Positions 25,889 to 34,791 of a stretch of 64,000 bases of DNA are shown in pieces. The notes under the pieces are model-generated. The model searched no databases and was not told the DNA's origin. It saw nothing but the letters and a program-made list of their open reading frames with translations. Each line of letters opens with the position of its first letter. Position 1 is the first letter of the stretch. Origin of the DNA: Planctomycetales bacterium (GTDB lineage Bacteria > Planctomycetota > Phycisphaerae > SM23-33); assembly GCA_030612725.1 (NCBI GenBank), contig JAUWNJ010000013.1, positions 1-64,000 on the forward strand, given 5' to 3'. Made by a program: the position numbers and the translations under genes.

Positions 25889-25909
25889 TTCCAAGGGTGA
25901 GCCTATACC

Positions 25910-26971
25910 ATGATTTTTGATTCTATTCTTGGTCTGTTCTCAATGGACATGGGCATTGACCTCGGTACGTGCAACACGCTTGTATGTGTGCAGGGACAGG
26001 GTGTCGTGCTTAATGAACCTTCAGTGGTGGCCGTCAAGCGCGGCACCAACAAGGTTCTCCAGGGTGGTAACGCCGTGGGACTCGTAGCCAAGGAGATGCT
26101 CGGAAAGACCCCCGGTTCAATCCGCGCCATCCGTCCGATGAAGGACGGGGTAATCGCCGATTTCGACATTACCGAAGCCATGCTTGGGTATTTCATCCGC
26201 AAGGTTCACCGTCGAGGTTTTCTTTCCGCCCACCCTCGCGTCGTGATAGCGGTTCCTTCGGGAATCACTGCCGTTGAGAAACGGGCAGTGCTGAACTCGG
26301 CGGAACGCGCCGGCGCGCGTCGGGTATATCTGGTTGACGAACCCATGGCCGCTGCGATCGGTGCGGGTCTTCCGATTATGGAACCGACCGCTTCGATGAT
26401 CGTCGATATTGGGGGCGGGACCACCGAAGTTGCGATTATTTCGCTTGCCGACATCAGCGTCTGCGAGTCGATTCGCGTCGCCGGCGACGATATGGACGAA
26501 GCCATCGCCGCACATATGAAACGCACCTATAACCTTATGATAGGCGAGCAGACCTCCGAAAAAATCAAACTCGGAATCGGCTCTGCCGCTCCGCAGACCA
26601 ATGACGATGAACTGTCCATGGAGGTTCGCGGGCGCGATATGATCTCAGGCCTGCCGAGAAAAACGCTCGTCTCGGCCGAGGAGGTCCGCGAGGCGCTTCG
26701 TGAGCCTATCGGCTCGATTATCGACTGCGTAATGCGAACGCTGGAACGCGCCGAACCGGAACTTGCCGCCGATTTGGTTGATAACGGGATTACCCTGTGC
26801 GGCGGCGGCGCGAAATTGCGAGGCATCAATACGGTCATCTCCAACGCCACCGGGCTGGACGTACGGATCGCCGACGACCCGCTCACCGTCGTCGCCAGAG
26901 GAACTGCCGTCTATCTGGAAAACATCGAAGTGTTGAAAGAAACGATGGAATCCGGCGAAGACCAAATCTGA
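25910..26971 (+). CDS. mreB: Rod shape-determining protein MreB
   Basis: Actin-like ATPase forming membrane-associated filaments that guide cell-wall synthesis. The 353-residue protein has phosphate-1 loop DLGTCNTLVCVQGQ and VVLNEPSVVAV, phosphate-2 loop IVDIGGGTTEVAIISL, and the adenosine motif LCGGGAKLRG; VDEPMAAAIGAGLP precedes phosphate-2. The Ala or Ser usual after DLGT is Cys here. Upstream are a coiled-coil membrane protein and a small membrane protein in place of the usual mreC and mreD downstream; the following gene is convergent, so no mreC/mreD/pbp2 genes follow. Confidence 0.95.
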   Translation: MIFDSILGLFSMDMGIDLGTCNTLVCVQGQGVVLNEPSVVAVKRGTNKVLQGGNAVGLVAKEMLGKTPGSIRAIRPMKDGVIADFDITEAMLGYFIRKVHRRGFLSAHPRVVIAVPSGITAVEKRAVLNSAERAGARRVYLVDEPMAAAIGAGLPIMEPTASMIVDIGGGTTEVAIISLADISVCESIRVAGDDMDEAIAAHMKRTYNLMIGEQTSEKIKLGIGSAAPQTNDDELSMEVRGRDMISGLPRKTLVSAEEVREALREPIGSIIDCVMRTLERAEPELAADLVDNGITLCGGGAKLRGINTVISNATGLDVRIADDPLTVVARGTAVYLENIEVLKETMESGEDQI

Positions 26972-27007
26972 CCGGGTCGAGTGAGCAAGCCCGGTAAACC
27001 CTGTTTC

Positions 27008-27955
27008 CTAGGAAGGACAAGCGACCAGGTAGTCGAGCAGTTCGCTCACGGACGCTTGAGCCATTGCGATGGTGGTGTCGGCGGCTCCGTAGTACAGGCG
27101 GATCGTATCGTCGATTCGGACCCATCCACAGGAAAAGACCACCTCGCCGACGTCGCCGACTCGCTCGTATGTTTCCTGTGGGCTGAAGACCCATTCATTG
27201 CTTCGGCGGATGACTTTCGTCGGGTCGTCGCGGTCCAGAAGTGCGGCTCCGAGGCGATAGATATCCCCGGCGGCGGTTTTGCGGACGCCGTGATACAGGA
27301 TAAGCCAGCCGGACGGCGTTTCCATCGGTGGTGGGGACAGGCCTATTTTGTTCGCGTCCCACCATCCACCGCGTCTGGCCCGCATGAGTACCCGCGTATC
27401 GCCCCAATGTTTCAGGTCCGGCGAGAATGATATCCACATATGTGCGGGGATGTGTTCCGAAGCCGCTCCATAGGGTCGGTGTATCATCGCCCATCGCCCG
27501 TCGAATTTTACCGGAAACAGTGCGGCGTCTTTGTCTTCAGGCGGCATGATTGTTCCGAGACGTTCGAATTTGCGGAAATCGCGCGTTCTGGCGAGCGCGA
27601 CCATAGGCCCGGTTTCGCTGTAAGCGGTGTATGCGATGAGGTATTCGCCTGTGGTCGGGACGAATGTGATTCGCGGGTCTTCGACGCCCCAGAGTTCTTC
27701 GGGGTGGTTGTCCAGGTCGGCGGAGAAGGTTTCTTCGGGGTCGATTTTCCAGTTCGAGACGCCGTCGTCGCTCCTTGCGACGGACAGATGGCTGATTCCG
27801 CGCCGGTCCTCGACGCGGACCAGAAGCAGCGTCTTACCGTCTATCTCTACGGCTCCGGCGTTGAAAACGGAATTGGCACGGTAAGGCCAATCATCAACCG
27901 TCAAAATAGGATTGGACGGATGCCTTGTGAACAATTCCTTTAAACCATCGCTCAT
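27008..27955 (-). CDS. Glycoside hydrolase family 130 (mannoside phosphorylase-like)
   Basis: A 315-residue five-bladed propeller enzyme. GH130 members phosphorolyse or hydrolyse beta-mannosides. Visible motifs are LLLVRVEDRRGISHLSVARSDDG split over blades 1-2, WGVEDPRITF with the proton-relay Asp, and phosphate/sugar-site residues around HRPYGA and LILYHGVR. Family membership is firm; linkage specificity is not predictable. It is the last gene of the minus-strand sugar cluster, 51 bases behind the rhodanese-fusion gene, with GGAGAAA before its ATG. Confidence 0.9.
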   Translation of the reverse strand: MSDGLKELFTRHPSNPILTVDDWPYRANSVFNAGAVEIDGKTLLLVRVEDRRGISHLSVARSDDGVSNWKIDPEETFSADLDNHPEELWGVEDPRITFVPTTGEYLIAYTAYSETGPMVALARTRDFRKFERLGTIMPPEDKDAALFPVKFDGRWAMIHRPYGAASEHIPAHMWISFSPDLKHWGDTRVLMRARRGGWWDANKIGLSPPPMETPSGWLILYHGVRKTAAGDIYRLGAALLDRDDPTKVIRRSNEWVFSPQETYERVGDVGEVVFSCGWVRIDDTIRLYYGAADTTIAMAQASVSELLDYLVACPS

Positions 27956-28006
27956 ATACTTTCTCCGAAGAAGACAAAAGCCTTCTTGGATAATATCGGA
28001 AAGAAA

Positions 28007-29689
28007 TCACGTCAACTTTTCATAAGGCCACATAACGACGCCGCCGTCCATGACGCGGACATTATTGAAACCAGAGGCCTGGAGGATAATGGCGGCTTCG
28101 TATCCGCGAAGCGAAATCTTGCAGAATGCGATGATTTCCTTGTCTTTGGGTAGTTCGTCAATCCGGTTTCGAAGTTCGCCCAGTGGTATCAGTGTCGAAC
28201 CTGGCAGGCGGACCTGGTCGTATTCACCCTGGCTTCGGGCGTCGAGAAAGACGAAATCCTTTTTGTCCTGTAGCATTTGATGAACTTCGGCTGCCGGTAC
28301 GCCGACCATGTACCCGTTGAGTTTATTTTTGACGACGTTTGCAGCGGTGATAATGTTGTCCATTACCGGCGAGAACGGCGGGGCGTAGCACAAGTCAACA
28401 TTTGCCAGGTCATCGACAGTCATACCGGCTGTGATTGCCATAGCGGCGACGTTGATTCGCTTATCGCCGTCGCCCGGCCCGGTCGCCTGCGCGCCGAGCA
28501 GTTTTCTTGTTTTGCTGTCGGCGACGAGTTTCAGCATTAGCAATTTCGCGTCCGGCATGAAGTGGGCTTTGTCGGGCGCTGGGACCAGAGCGGTTGTTAC
28601 ATTACATCCGAACTCGCGGGCTTCGGCTTCTGTCAAGCCTGTCCTGGCTACGCAGTAGTCGAAGACTTTGCAGACCGTGCTTCCCAGGACGCCGGGGAAG
28701 GCGTCGTTTTCGTTACAGACGTTTATCGCCGCGACGCGTCCCTGTTTGTTCGCGGTCGAGCCGAGTGGAACATAACAAGCCTGGCCCGTAACCATATTGA
28801 CGCACTCGACGCAGTCGCCGGCAGCGTAGATGTTCGGGTCGGACGTTCGCATGTGCGTATCGACCTTGATAGCACCGGTCTTACCGATTTCCAGCCCCGC
28901 ATCTTTGGCCAGAGAGACGTTCGGGCGAACGCCGATGGACATGATGACCATATCGGCCGGGATGGGCCCCTTGTCGGTAACTACGGTGGTAACTTTACCA
29001 TTTCCCTCGAATGACTCGACCTTTGTACCGGTAAGGACCTTGACTCCGTGCGATTCGAGGTGTTGAGCGACGAGAGCGGCCATTTCTTTATCGAGGATGC
29101 GGAGTATCTGCGGGAGCATTTCCACGATGGTAACCCGGCAACCCTTTTGTACAAGCGCCTCGGTTACTTCGATACCGATAAGCCCGCCGCCGACGACGAC
29201 AACGTCTCGCGCTTTGTCCTCGGCCAGAGTGGTTTTAATGCCTTCGGCGTCCTCGACGCCGTGGAGGGTGAAGATGTTTGACAGGTCCACGCCCGGAATC
29301 GGCGGTACGACGGGCGTAGCGCCGGTCGCCAGGACGAGTTTGTCGTAGTCCAACCAGGACTCGGCGTCCTTTTCGAGGTCTTTGACGAGAATACGCCCGC
29401 CCTTCTGATCAATCTCTATCGCTTCGGTGCGATTCAGCACGCGGACGTTCTTGACCTTCTGGAAAAAAGTGTGATCACGCAGAACGCCGATGGGTGTGCT
29501 CATTAGTTCGGCCTGTTCGACTACCACGCCGGAGATGTAGTAAGGTAGGCCACAACCGGCGTAGGAGAGGAATTGACCCTTCTCAACGACGGTAACGTCC
29601 GCATCAGGCATGAGACGGACAACCTTGGCAGCCACCTTGGACCCAGCGGCTACACCGCCGACAATCACGACTTTCAATGTATCAGACAT
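28007..29689 (-). CDS. CoA-disulfide reductase-like flavoprotein with C-terminal rhodanese domain
   Basis: A 560-residue fusion. Residues 1-450 are an FAD/NAD(P)H disulfide oxidoreductase of the CoADR/Npsr type: VIVGGVAAGSKVAAKVVR, the single redox-active Cys in LSYAGCGLPYYISG, VVVVGGGLIGIEVTEAL for NAD(P)H, and IYAAGDCVE. Residues 465-560 form a rhodanese domain with active-site Cys in IIAFCKISLRGYEA. Such fusions reduce CoA disulfide/persulfide or polysulfide in anaerobes. Its presence inside a sugar cluster is odd and may only reflect shared transcription. AAGGAAA precedes the ATG. Confidence 0.9.
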   Translation of the reverse strand: MSDTLKVVIVGGVAAGSKVAAKVVRLMPDADVTVVEKGQFLSYAGCGLPYYISGVVVEQAELMSTPIGVLRDHTFFQKVKNVRVLNRTEAIEIDQKGGRILVKDLEKDAESWLDYDKLVLATGATPVVPPIPGVDLSNIFTLHGVEDAEGIKTTLAEDKARDVVVVGGGLIGIEVTEALVQKGCRVTIVEMLPQILRILDKEMAALVAQHLESHGVKVLTGTKVESFEGNGKVTTVVTDKGPIPADMVIMSIGVRPNVSLAKDAGLEIGKTGAIKVDTHMRTSDPNIYAAGDCVECVNMVTGQACYVPLGSTANKQGRVAAINVCNENDAFPGVLGSTVCKVFDYCVARTGLTEAEAREFGCNVTTALVPAPDKAHFMPDAKLLMLKLVADSKTRKLLGAQATGPGDGDKRINVAAMAITAGMTVDDLANVDLCYAPPFSPVMDNIITAANVVKNKLNGYMVGVPAAEVHQMLQDKKDFVFLDARSQGEYDQVRLPGSTLIPLGELRNRIDELPKDKEIIAFCKISLRGYEAAIILQASGFNNVRVMDGGVVMWPYEKLT

Positions 29690-29728
29690 GTTCGTATTTC
29701 CTTATAAAATATCCGGTTTCTGTAAAAG

Positions 29729-29766
29729 GCACGGGCGAGACCTGTCTCTTGGAGACGCCCGTGTCA
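29729..29766. repeat. Short palindrome between CoADR and PfkB genes
   Basis: GGCACGGGCGAGA near 29729-29741 pairs imperfectly with GACGCCCGTGTC ending near 29766. It fills the 139-base gap between pfkB-like and CoADR-like genes. Confidence 0.5.
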
Positions 29767-29828
29767 CGAAATCATTTCGCGCCTGCGTTGTTCTGGCCCA
29801 GGCACACACTTTTTACCGCATCAACCCG

Positions 29829-30977
29829 TCACTTGTCCAGTTTCAATATAACTTTGTGGCGCTGCCATCCCGAATTGATGCGGCTTTGGACTTCGTCCCA
29901 TGACCTGACGCCGCTGGTGGCGTCGGGGCGTTCGACGTTACATGCGCCGACTGCCGCGGCTGTGGTCATCGTCTCTTCCGGGCTTTGACCGTGAAGCAGG
30001 CCCGCGAGAAATCCTGCAATCGCACAATCGCCCGCTCCGGTGGTGCCGGCCACTTCGACCTTGAAACACGGGACGATCATTTCCCTTCCGGTCCAGTCGT
30101 CAATATCGCCGGGCTTCGCCGCTCCGGTTTTGGCGAGCCTGGTCCGGCTGGCGGTGGTTCGCGCGTACAGACCGGCAGAACCGAGTTTCAGGACGACAAT
30201 TGCCGCTCCCATATCAATCAGCCGTTGCGATATTTCGCCCAGCAGGTCGCTGTCCACGAACGGCATTATGTCGGCGTTGAGAGATTGTTGCGAGAGATGC
30301 TCGAATCGTTCACGATCGAGCATGAAAAGGATTTCGTCGATACTGGGGCAGAAGACATCGACGCAGGGTAACACCCGTTCGAGCAGTGTGGGCCAATTAG
30401 CCTGTCCCGCCGCCGAGGCTGGGTCGGGCTTGGCCATATCGAGCGATACGGTCAGGCCTTTTTGCTTTACGCCGAGTAGTAATTTTTCAAGTTCGCTCCC
30501 GTCGTCGATGAACATTCGCCGCATGATGGGGGGGTATCCGAAGTGAAACAGTCTCGCGCCGGTAAGGTTGTCATAGTCTATGTCGTCTGCGCTGAATGTG
30601 TCGTTTGCGCCCGGGCAATGCAGGAAAGCGCGGTCGATGCCGGGCGGGCTTATGACGATGGTGTAAGAGGTGTGCTCGCCCGGAGTTACGATCATACCGT
30701 CGGCCAGGGCGGTATCGCGGGCGCGAATAATCTCCAGGACGGACGAACCGAATTGATCATCGCCGATTTTTCCCATCAGGCGAGTGTTGATACCCAGGCG
30801 GTGCAGCGCCAGACCTGTATTGGACACTGCCCCTCCGGTGGCGACGACGGCAGGGCCTATGTTGGTGAGTTTGCCCGGAACGAGAATCGATTCGATCCCA
30901 CTTTCGACGCCGTCCAGCGCGGGAATAATATCGAGGCATATATGCCCCGCTACTACGACTTGTGTCTGTGTGTCCAT
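29829..30977 (-). CDS. PfkB-family carbohydrate kinase
   Basis: A 382-residue ribokinase-fold sugar kinase. Visible are the N-terminal substrate motif VVVAGHICLDIIPAL, the GGAVSNTGLALHRLG region, and the C-terminal anion-hole signature AGTTGAGDCAIAGFLAGLL with the catalytic Asp in GAGD. Substrate is unknown. It lies between the NagB-like and CoADR-like genes. The ATG at 30977 has no clear Shine-Dalgarno sequence; the arm of a palindrome begins 21 bases upstream, so its insertion may have altered the translation signal. Confidence 0.88.
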   Translation of the reverse strand: MDTQTQVVVAGHICLDIIPALDGVESGIESILVPGKLTNIGPAVVATGGAVSNTGLALHRLGINTRLMGKIGDDQFGSSVLEIIRARDTALADGMIVTPGEHTSYTIVISPPGIDRAFLHCPGANDTFSADDIDYDNLTGARLFHFGYPPIMRRMFIDDGSELEKLLLGVKQKGLTVSLDMAKPDPASAAGQANWPTLLERVLPCVDVFCPSIDEILFMLDRERFEHLSQQSLNADIMPFVDSDLLGEISQRLIDMGAAIVVLKLGSAGLYARTTASRTRLAKTGAAKPGDIDDWTGREMIVPCFKVEVAGTTGAGDCAIAGFLAGLLHGQSPEETMTTAAAVGACNVERPDATSGVRSWDEVQSRINSGWQRHKVILKLDK

Positions 30978-30997
30978 AATTTTTCAGAAAATAATAT

Positions 30998-31102
30998 TGA
31001 ATAATGAACAGGGAATGTCGAATTTCGAAGTAAAAAAAGCAGCCCTCAAAGGTGGTTTGTTTCTTTTACTTCGAAATTCAAAATTCCTCTGTTCAATATT
31101 CA
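30998..31102. repeat. Imperfect palindrome, TTTCGAAGTAAAA family (copy 1)
   Basis: Arms 30998-31035 and 31064-31102 each end inward in AATTTCGAAGTAAAA and outward in TGAATAATGAACAG-like sequence; the loop is 28 bases. The element fills the gap between pfkB-like and nagB-like genes. A second full copy is at 39560-39670 and one arm-like remnant at about 48325-48350. Confidence 0.93.
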
Positions 31103-31119
31103 ACATTCATTTCTATCTG

Positions 31120-32049
31120 CTAATGCATTTCCACGTTCACTTCGCCTATCCCGTCGCGATAGAAATTGAACTGCACGTTCGGATGCAGCGCCAGAAGCGA
31201 CATTGGCGTCGAGGCGTCGGGGATTTTTTTGGCGATCATCAGCGTCGTCAACCTCATTCCGAACGGGTTGTCGTGGGTTCCAGCCTGCCAGATAGAGACT
31301 TTTTCAGCCTTTAAAGTCTGCACGGGTCCGACGGTAACGGCCTGGCTTGGTACGAGGTCCAGTTGCCCGCCGCCGGAGGTGCGTGCGTTCTGCATGATCG
31401 TTACCGGGTGCAGATCGACGATTCTCGTGTTCAATTTGAGGTATTCTTCGGGGCTTGGCGGATTGTCCTTGTAGTCGCCCTGGCGTTTCGGCGGGTCGTT
31501 GAACGCCCAGTGTTTGATATCGCCCTGTCCGCCCTGCATCACGGCACAGCGGGGGCCGGTCCAACTTTCGACGTATTCTGTTACGTCGGCTTTGGGGAAG
31601 TGCAGGTTCGCGTCTGGTATTGCCAGTTCGCCCCTGATGTGGTTGAAGCACATTTCCATGTCGGCTTTTGCGAACGAGAGCGGATGGTCGATGGGCGCTT
31701 CTGCCCCGTCGATAATCCATTCGTCCATACCCCAGAAATGGGCGTTCTTGAGCGATAAGTCCATCGCGTTGACCAGCCTGGCCACCAGCGGCAACTGCTC
31801 GGTCGGTCCGATCGGTCCGCAGATGCCGACGGGATTATCGCTCGTTGCCTGTCGCCATGCCTCAATGTACTCCAACGCTTCAGCCAGGTAAAACTCCGCC
31901 AGCGTATCGTAGAACACCACCTTGAAACCCTCACGCGACAGCGAGAGCATATCGTCGGCAGTCAGCCTGGCGGCATCGGTCAGTATCTCTTTATCGAGAG
32001 TGGTATAGTCCCACCAGTCCGGCGCGATTTTACTCAAAGGTCTAGTCAT
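31120..32049 (-). CDS. Glucosamine-6-phosphate deaminase-like (NagB family) protein
   Basis: A 309-residue NagB/6-phosphogluconolactonase-superfamily protein: [44 protein letters not shown] corresponds to the DEY region of NagB with the catalytic Asp, and [17 protein letters not shown] aligns with the lid area. The family converts glucosamine-6-P to fructose-6-P plus ammonia; this divergent member may act on another amino-sugar phosphate. The start is the ATG at 32049 with AAGGAGA upstream; the longer frame runs through a palindrome. A PIG-L deacetylase precedes it, so deacetylation followed by deamination is a reasonable inferred sequence. Confidence 0.8.
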   Translation of the reverse strand: MTRPLSKIAPDWWDYTTLDKEILTDAARLTADDMLSLSREGFKVVFYDTLAEFYLAEALEYIEAWRQATSDNPVGICGPIGPTEQLPLVARLVNAMDLSLKNAHFWGMDEWIIDGAEAPIDHPLSFAKADMEMCFNHIRGELAIPDANLHFPKADVTEYVESWTGPRCAVMQGGQGDIKHWAFNDPPKRQGDYKDNPPSPEEYLKLNTRIVDLHPVTIMQNARTSGGGQLDLVPSQAVTVGPVQTLKAEKVSIWQAGTHDNPFGMRLTTLMIAKKIPDASTPMSLLALHPNVQFNFYRDGIGEVNVEMH

Positions 32050-32092
32050 ATTTCCGGTCTCCTTTTGCAGGTCTATAAAATCAATAACCACG

Positions 32093-32203
32093 GGTGCCAT
32101 GCTTTCACCCGTAGCGGAGCGAAGGGTGTAAGCATGTCCGCTATACACATTGTGTGCTACATGCCTACCCACTCCGCTTCGCTGCGCGTGAAGGCATGGC
32201 ACC
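32093..32203. repeat. Imperfect palindrome, GGTGCCATGC family
   Basis: Arms 32093-32137 and 32159-32203, 45 bases each with a 21-base loop. The outermost GGTGCCATGC / GCATGGCACC is perfect and about 36 of 45 positions pair. It fills the gap between the PIG-L deacetylase stop and the NagB-like leader. The sequence type (GGTGCCATGC...CACCCGTAGCGGAGCG) is the style of repeat seen in planctomycetes. Confidence 0.92.
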
Positions 32204-32212
32204 CCAAAGAGG

Positions 32213-32983
32213 CTAATGTTGAAAAAACACAAGATCGCCCAGCGCCTCGTTGAGCGGGTCGAAATCTTCTGCTGCGAAGCCGAGGTGTGAATGTCTTATC
32301 CATCCCTCGGCGTAATCGAATCGTCCCGACATTTTGCCTACGTTCTTTGACATTTCAACCATCGTATTGAGATAGGAGTCATGCCCCTGGCTTTCGTCGA
32401 GCCATTCTTTCTGGCTTCGATGAGATGCGAGTGCGTCGCGTTTCGTGTCGATGGTCGAGGAGATATTGACGTAAAGGTCGGGTGTAATTGGTGTTCTGTA
32501 CTGGTCCCGCAGGCCCCACGGTAGTGCGTGATATAGGGCGGTATCGTCGCTTATGGGCGCGACGGTCGGGTTGGTGGTGAGGTTTCGCATGTTCCGGCAG
32601 AAGGCCGCCGTTACCGCCAGGCGGGAGACATTGACGTGGTCTTCCATATAATCCTGCGGCGACGGGATGAGCAATACCTCCGGCCTGACCTGACGGATGA
32701 CTGCACAGACCCTGGCGACCAGCGAAGGCGTATAGTAAATCTGGAGGTCATCGACGAGCGGTTCGTGGAATGTTGCTCCGAGGTCTTTGGCTGCGTTGCG
32801 GGCCTCGGTTGCGCGGACTGTAACGACTTCGTCGTAGTCCATAGTGGCTGTACCGCACGAGCCGTTGGCGACGTTCATGTAGTGCAGTTCATACCCAGCC
32901 TCACCCAGCAGGATCAGCGTCCCGGCCATCATCAGTTCGATGTCGTCCGGGTGGGCTGCTATTGCAAAAGCGACTTTGCTCAT
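32213..32983 (-). CDS. PIG-L/LmbE family deacetylase
   Basis: A 256-residue zinc-dependent N-acetylglucosaminide deacetylase-fold protein. The zinc and catalytic motif [12 protein letters not shown] is at residues 9-20, and the third zinc ligand His is in [11 protein letters not shown]. Members deacetylate GlcNAc-containing small molecules or glycolipids. It is the first gene of the minus-strand sugar cluster and starts at ATG 32983 with GGAGA upstream; the open frame begins earlier but adds no family residues. A TATTAT box around 33018-33023 may belong to its promoter. Confidence 0.88.
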   Translation of the reverse strand: MSKVAFAIAAHPDDIELMMAGTLILLGEAGYELHYMNVANGSCGTATMDYDEVVTVRATEARNAAKDLGATFHEPLVDDLQIYYTPSLVARVCAVIRQVRPEVLLIPSPQDYMEDHVNVSRLAVTAAFCRNMRNLTTNPTVAPISDDTALYHALPWGLRDQYRTPITPDLYVNISSTIDTKRDALASHRSQKEWLDESQGHDSYLNTMVEMSKNVGKMSGRFDYAEGWIRHSHLGFAAEDFDPLNEALGDLVFFQH

Positions 32984-33111
32984 AATCGAATTCTCCGTCT
33001 TGCCTGATATTGTCGGTATAATACGGATTCGGGCGTTCATCTGCCAGAGTTTATGGGAATGGAAGTGAAACGAATTATTTCGCGTAGTTTAGTACGATAA
33101 CGCGGGCTATT

Positions 33112-33155
33112 AAAAAACAGCGTCGAACTCTCAAAGAAGTTCGGCGCTGTTTTTT
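33112..33155 (-). terminator. Intrinsic terminator
   Basis: Stem AAAAAACAGCGTCGAACT (33112-33129) pairs with AGTTCGGCGCTGTTTTTT (33138-33155) around an 8-base loop. It has A/T tracts on both sides and so could work on either strand. It lies 22 bases after the stop codon of the coiled-coil protein gene on the minus strand and separates it from the sugar cluster. Confidence 0.9.
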
Positions 33156-33177
33156 CGATAACCCGACTTGGGATAAT

Positions 33178-34524
33178 CTAATCGACCAGTCGTTTTTTAG
33201 GAACGTGCCCGCTGTAAGCGAGGAAGCGGTTGGTATTGAGCACTGGTATCTGAAGACTTACGGCAGTGGCTTTGACCTGCCTGTAATAGTCGTATGTCTT
33301 CATCCTTTCGCGGTAAATTTTCCACACAGCCGGTGGCGCGTCCTCTGCGGGTTTCTGTGGTCGCGTCGGCTCATCGCCCATGACCACAAAATCGGTGCTG
33401 ATGGAAATCTCATCGGCAACCTTTCCGCCGAACCGTTCAATTATCGCGCGAACATGACGGTTGGCGAGCGGGTCGGACCTGCCCGTTCCGTAGAGGTCAA
33501 ATTCGCCCTCGACGACGAAATTATAGGTGCGAGTAGAACTGAAAACGAGGTTGACTAGCAGATCGCCTTCGATTATAGGGTCGTTCTTATCCTCTGTCTT
33601 GGTAATCCTGCATTCGCTGGTAGTCAGGCCGACGTTGACGATTACAATTTTGGCCTTTGGTTTTATCTTCCCGTTTTTGTCTGTGGTTTTAGTTACGCCG
33701 GTCCGCGCCGAAAAGACGCTGAAGGTAAGCCCCGCCGTTACGCGGTCCCTCTCGCCAAGGTTTATATAGCATATCCCCTGATGGAGTAAGACCTTAGCGA
33801 CCTTGCCGGATGGCTTGCTCACAAGCCATTCGCCGACGCTACCGGCTTTGCCTTTTACATCGCGGATGATTTTCTGCAACCTGGCAACATGGGCGTCGAG
33901 TCGCTGAATGTCCATCGCCTTGTTGCCGAGTTCGGCGTCCAGAGAGTCGATTCGCCGGTCACGTTGCTTGAGTATGGCCTTGAACTCTTCATTCGCCTTA
34001 TCCACTTCGGCTTTGTAGTTGTCCAGACCTTTCTTGTAAAGTTTCCCTGTAGCGGTCAATTCATCCCGGAGCAATTTATTCTGCTCGTTCAGCCTCTGCT
34101 TAATGTCGCCTATTGACTTTTGTTTTTGGTCGATTTCGTTCCGGAGTTCACTGTGGATTAATTTGCCCTTCTCGATTTGGCTTTTGAGGTCGGCGGTGTC
34201 ATTGCTAAGCCCCTCAACTGCCGAGGACAGGCTGCCGTAATCTGTTTTAAGCGAGCTGAGCCTCTGGTTGGCTTCTTCCGTAGCCGCTTCCGCGCTGACG
34301 ATTCGCCCCGCTATTTTTTTGACCAAACCGTTAATAACAGTGGTCTTTTTGCTGCTCTCCCCGGCGAGTTTGGAATTTCTCGTCTTTTCCTCGCCGAGTC
34401 CCTTGACGTTTTCGTCGTTGCGGACATAGAACAACACAGCCAGTGTCGTCGATACAAGGAAAAGGAACGCCAGAAGGATTAACACGTACGGTGGACCGCC
34501 ACGTCGTTGCACAACGCGAGCCAT
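33178..34524 (-). CDS. Membrane-anchored coiled-coil protein with C-terminal beta domain
   Basis: A 448-residue protein: basic cytoplasmic start (MARVVQRRGGPP), one TM helix (residues 13-31), long coiled coil (about 40-225, with KSQIEKGKLIHSELRNEIDQ), then a C-terminal domain (about 235-430) with GKVAKVLLHQGICYINLGE, DRVTAGLTFSVFS and IVIVNVGLTTSECRIT. The middle of that domain parallels the C-terminal domain of the protein upstream of mreB (GVKKGMEFTIY...ALLRIASVDVDNSTG). The plan resembles MreC or FlgT-type beta domains but no family is certain. It is divergent from polA and ends at a strong terminator. Confidence 0.65.
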   Translation of the reverse strand: MARVVQRRGGPPYVLILLAFLFLVSTTLAVLFYVRNDENVKGLGEEKTRNSKLAGESSKKTTVINGLVKKIAGRIVSAEAATEEANQRLSSLKTDYGSLSSAVEGLSNDTADLKSQIEKGKLIHSELRNEIDQKQKSIGDIKQRLNEQNKLLRDELTATGKLYKKGLDNYKAEVDKANEEFKAILKQRDRRIDSLDAELGNKAMDIQRLDAHVARLQKIIRDVKGKAGSVGEWLVSKPSGKVAKVLLHQGICYINLGERDRVTAGLTFSVFSARTGVTKTTDKNGKIKPKAKIVIVNVGLTTSECRITKTEDKNDPIIEGDLLVNLVFSSTRTYNFVVEGEFDLYGTGRSDPLANRHVRAIIERFGGKVADEISISTDFVVMGDEPTRPQKPAEDAPPAVWKIYRERMKTYDYYRQVKATAVSLQIPVLNTNRFLAYSGHVPKKRLVD

Positions 34525-34681
34525 TGACTTACTCCTTATAATGCAACCGGTGTTTCGTTTTTAAACCTCTTTACCCGATGCAGTATCCCCCCTGAACTTC
34601 GGCGCGTCAACCATTTTTTCAGGTCGTTTGCATAAAAGGGAGCAGTTGTCCTTCGGTCAGGCTGGAGTAACTCGTGGGGAT

Positions 34682-34745
34682 AATTTCCAATTTTCAATCG
34701 AAAGAATGTCCGGCTGATTTTCTGTTCAATTGAAAATCGGGAATT
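34682..34745. repeat. Imperfect palindrome upstream of polA
   Basis: AATTTCCAATTTTCAAT (34682-34698) pairs with ATTGAAAATCGGGAATT (34729-34745) with 3 mismatches in 17. It sits in the 267-base divergent space between the coiled-coil gene and polA, about 46 bases before the polA start. Confidence 0.75.
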
Positions 34746-34791
34746 CATATTCGTTGACCGTAGATGTGTGGAACGATAGGCTCTAAGAACC

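Noticed and set aside
31018-31134. Small frames reading NFEVKK...GGLFLLLRNS at 31.0 kb and 39.6 kb
   Set aside because: They are translations of the TTTCGAAGTAAAA palindrome; both copies give a similar peptide only because the DNA element is repeated.
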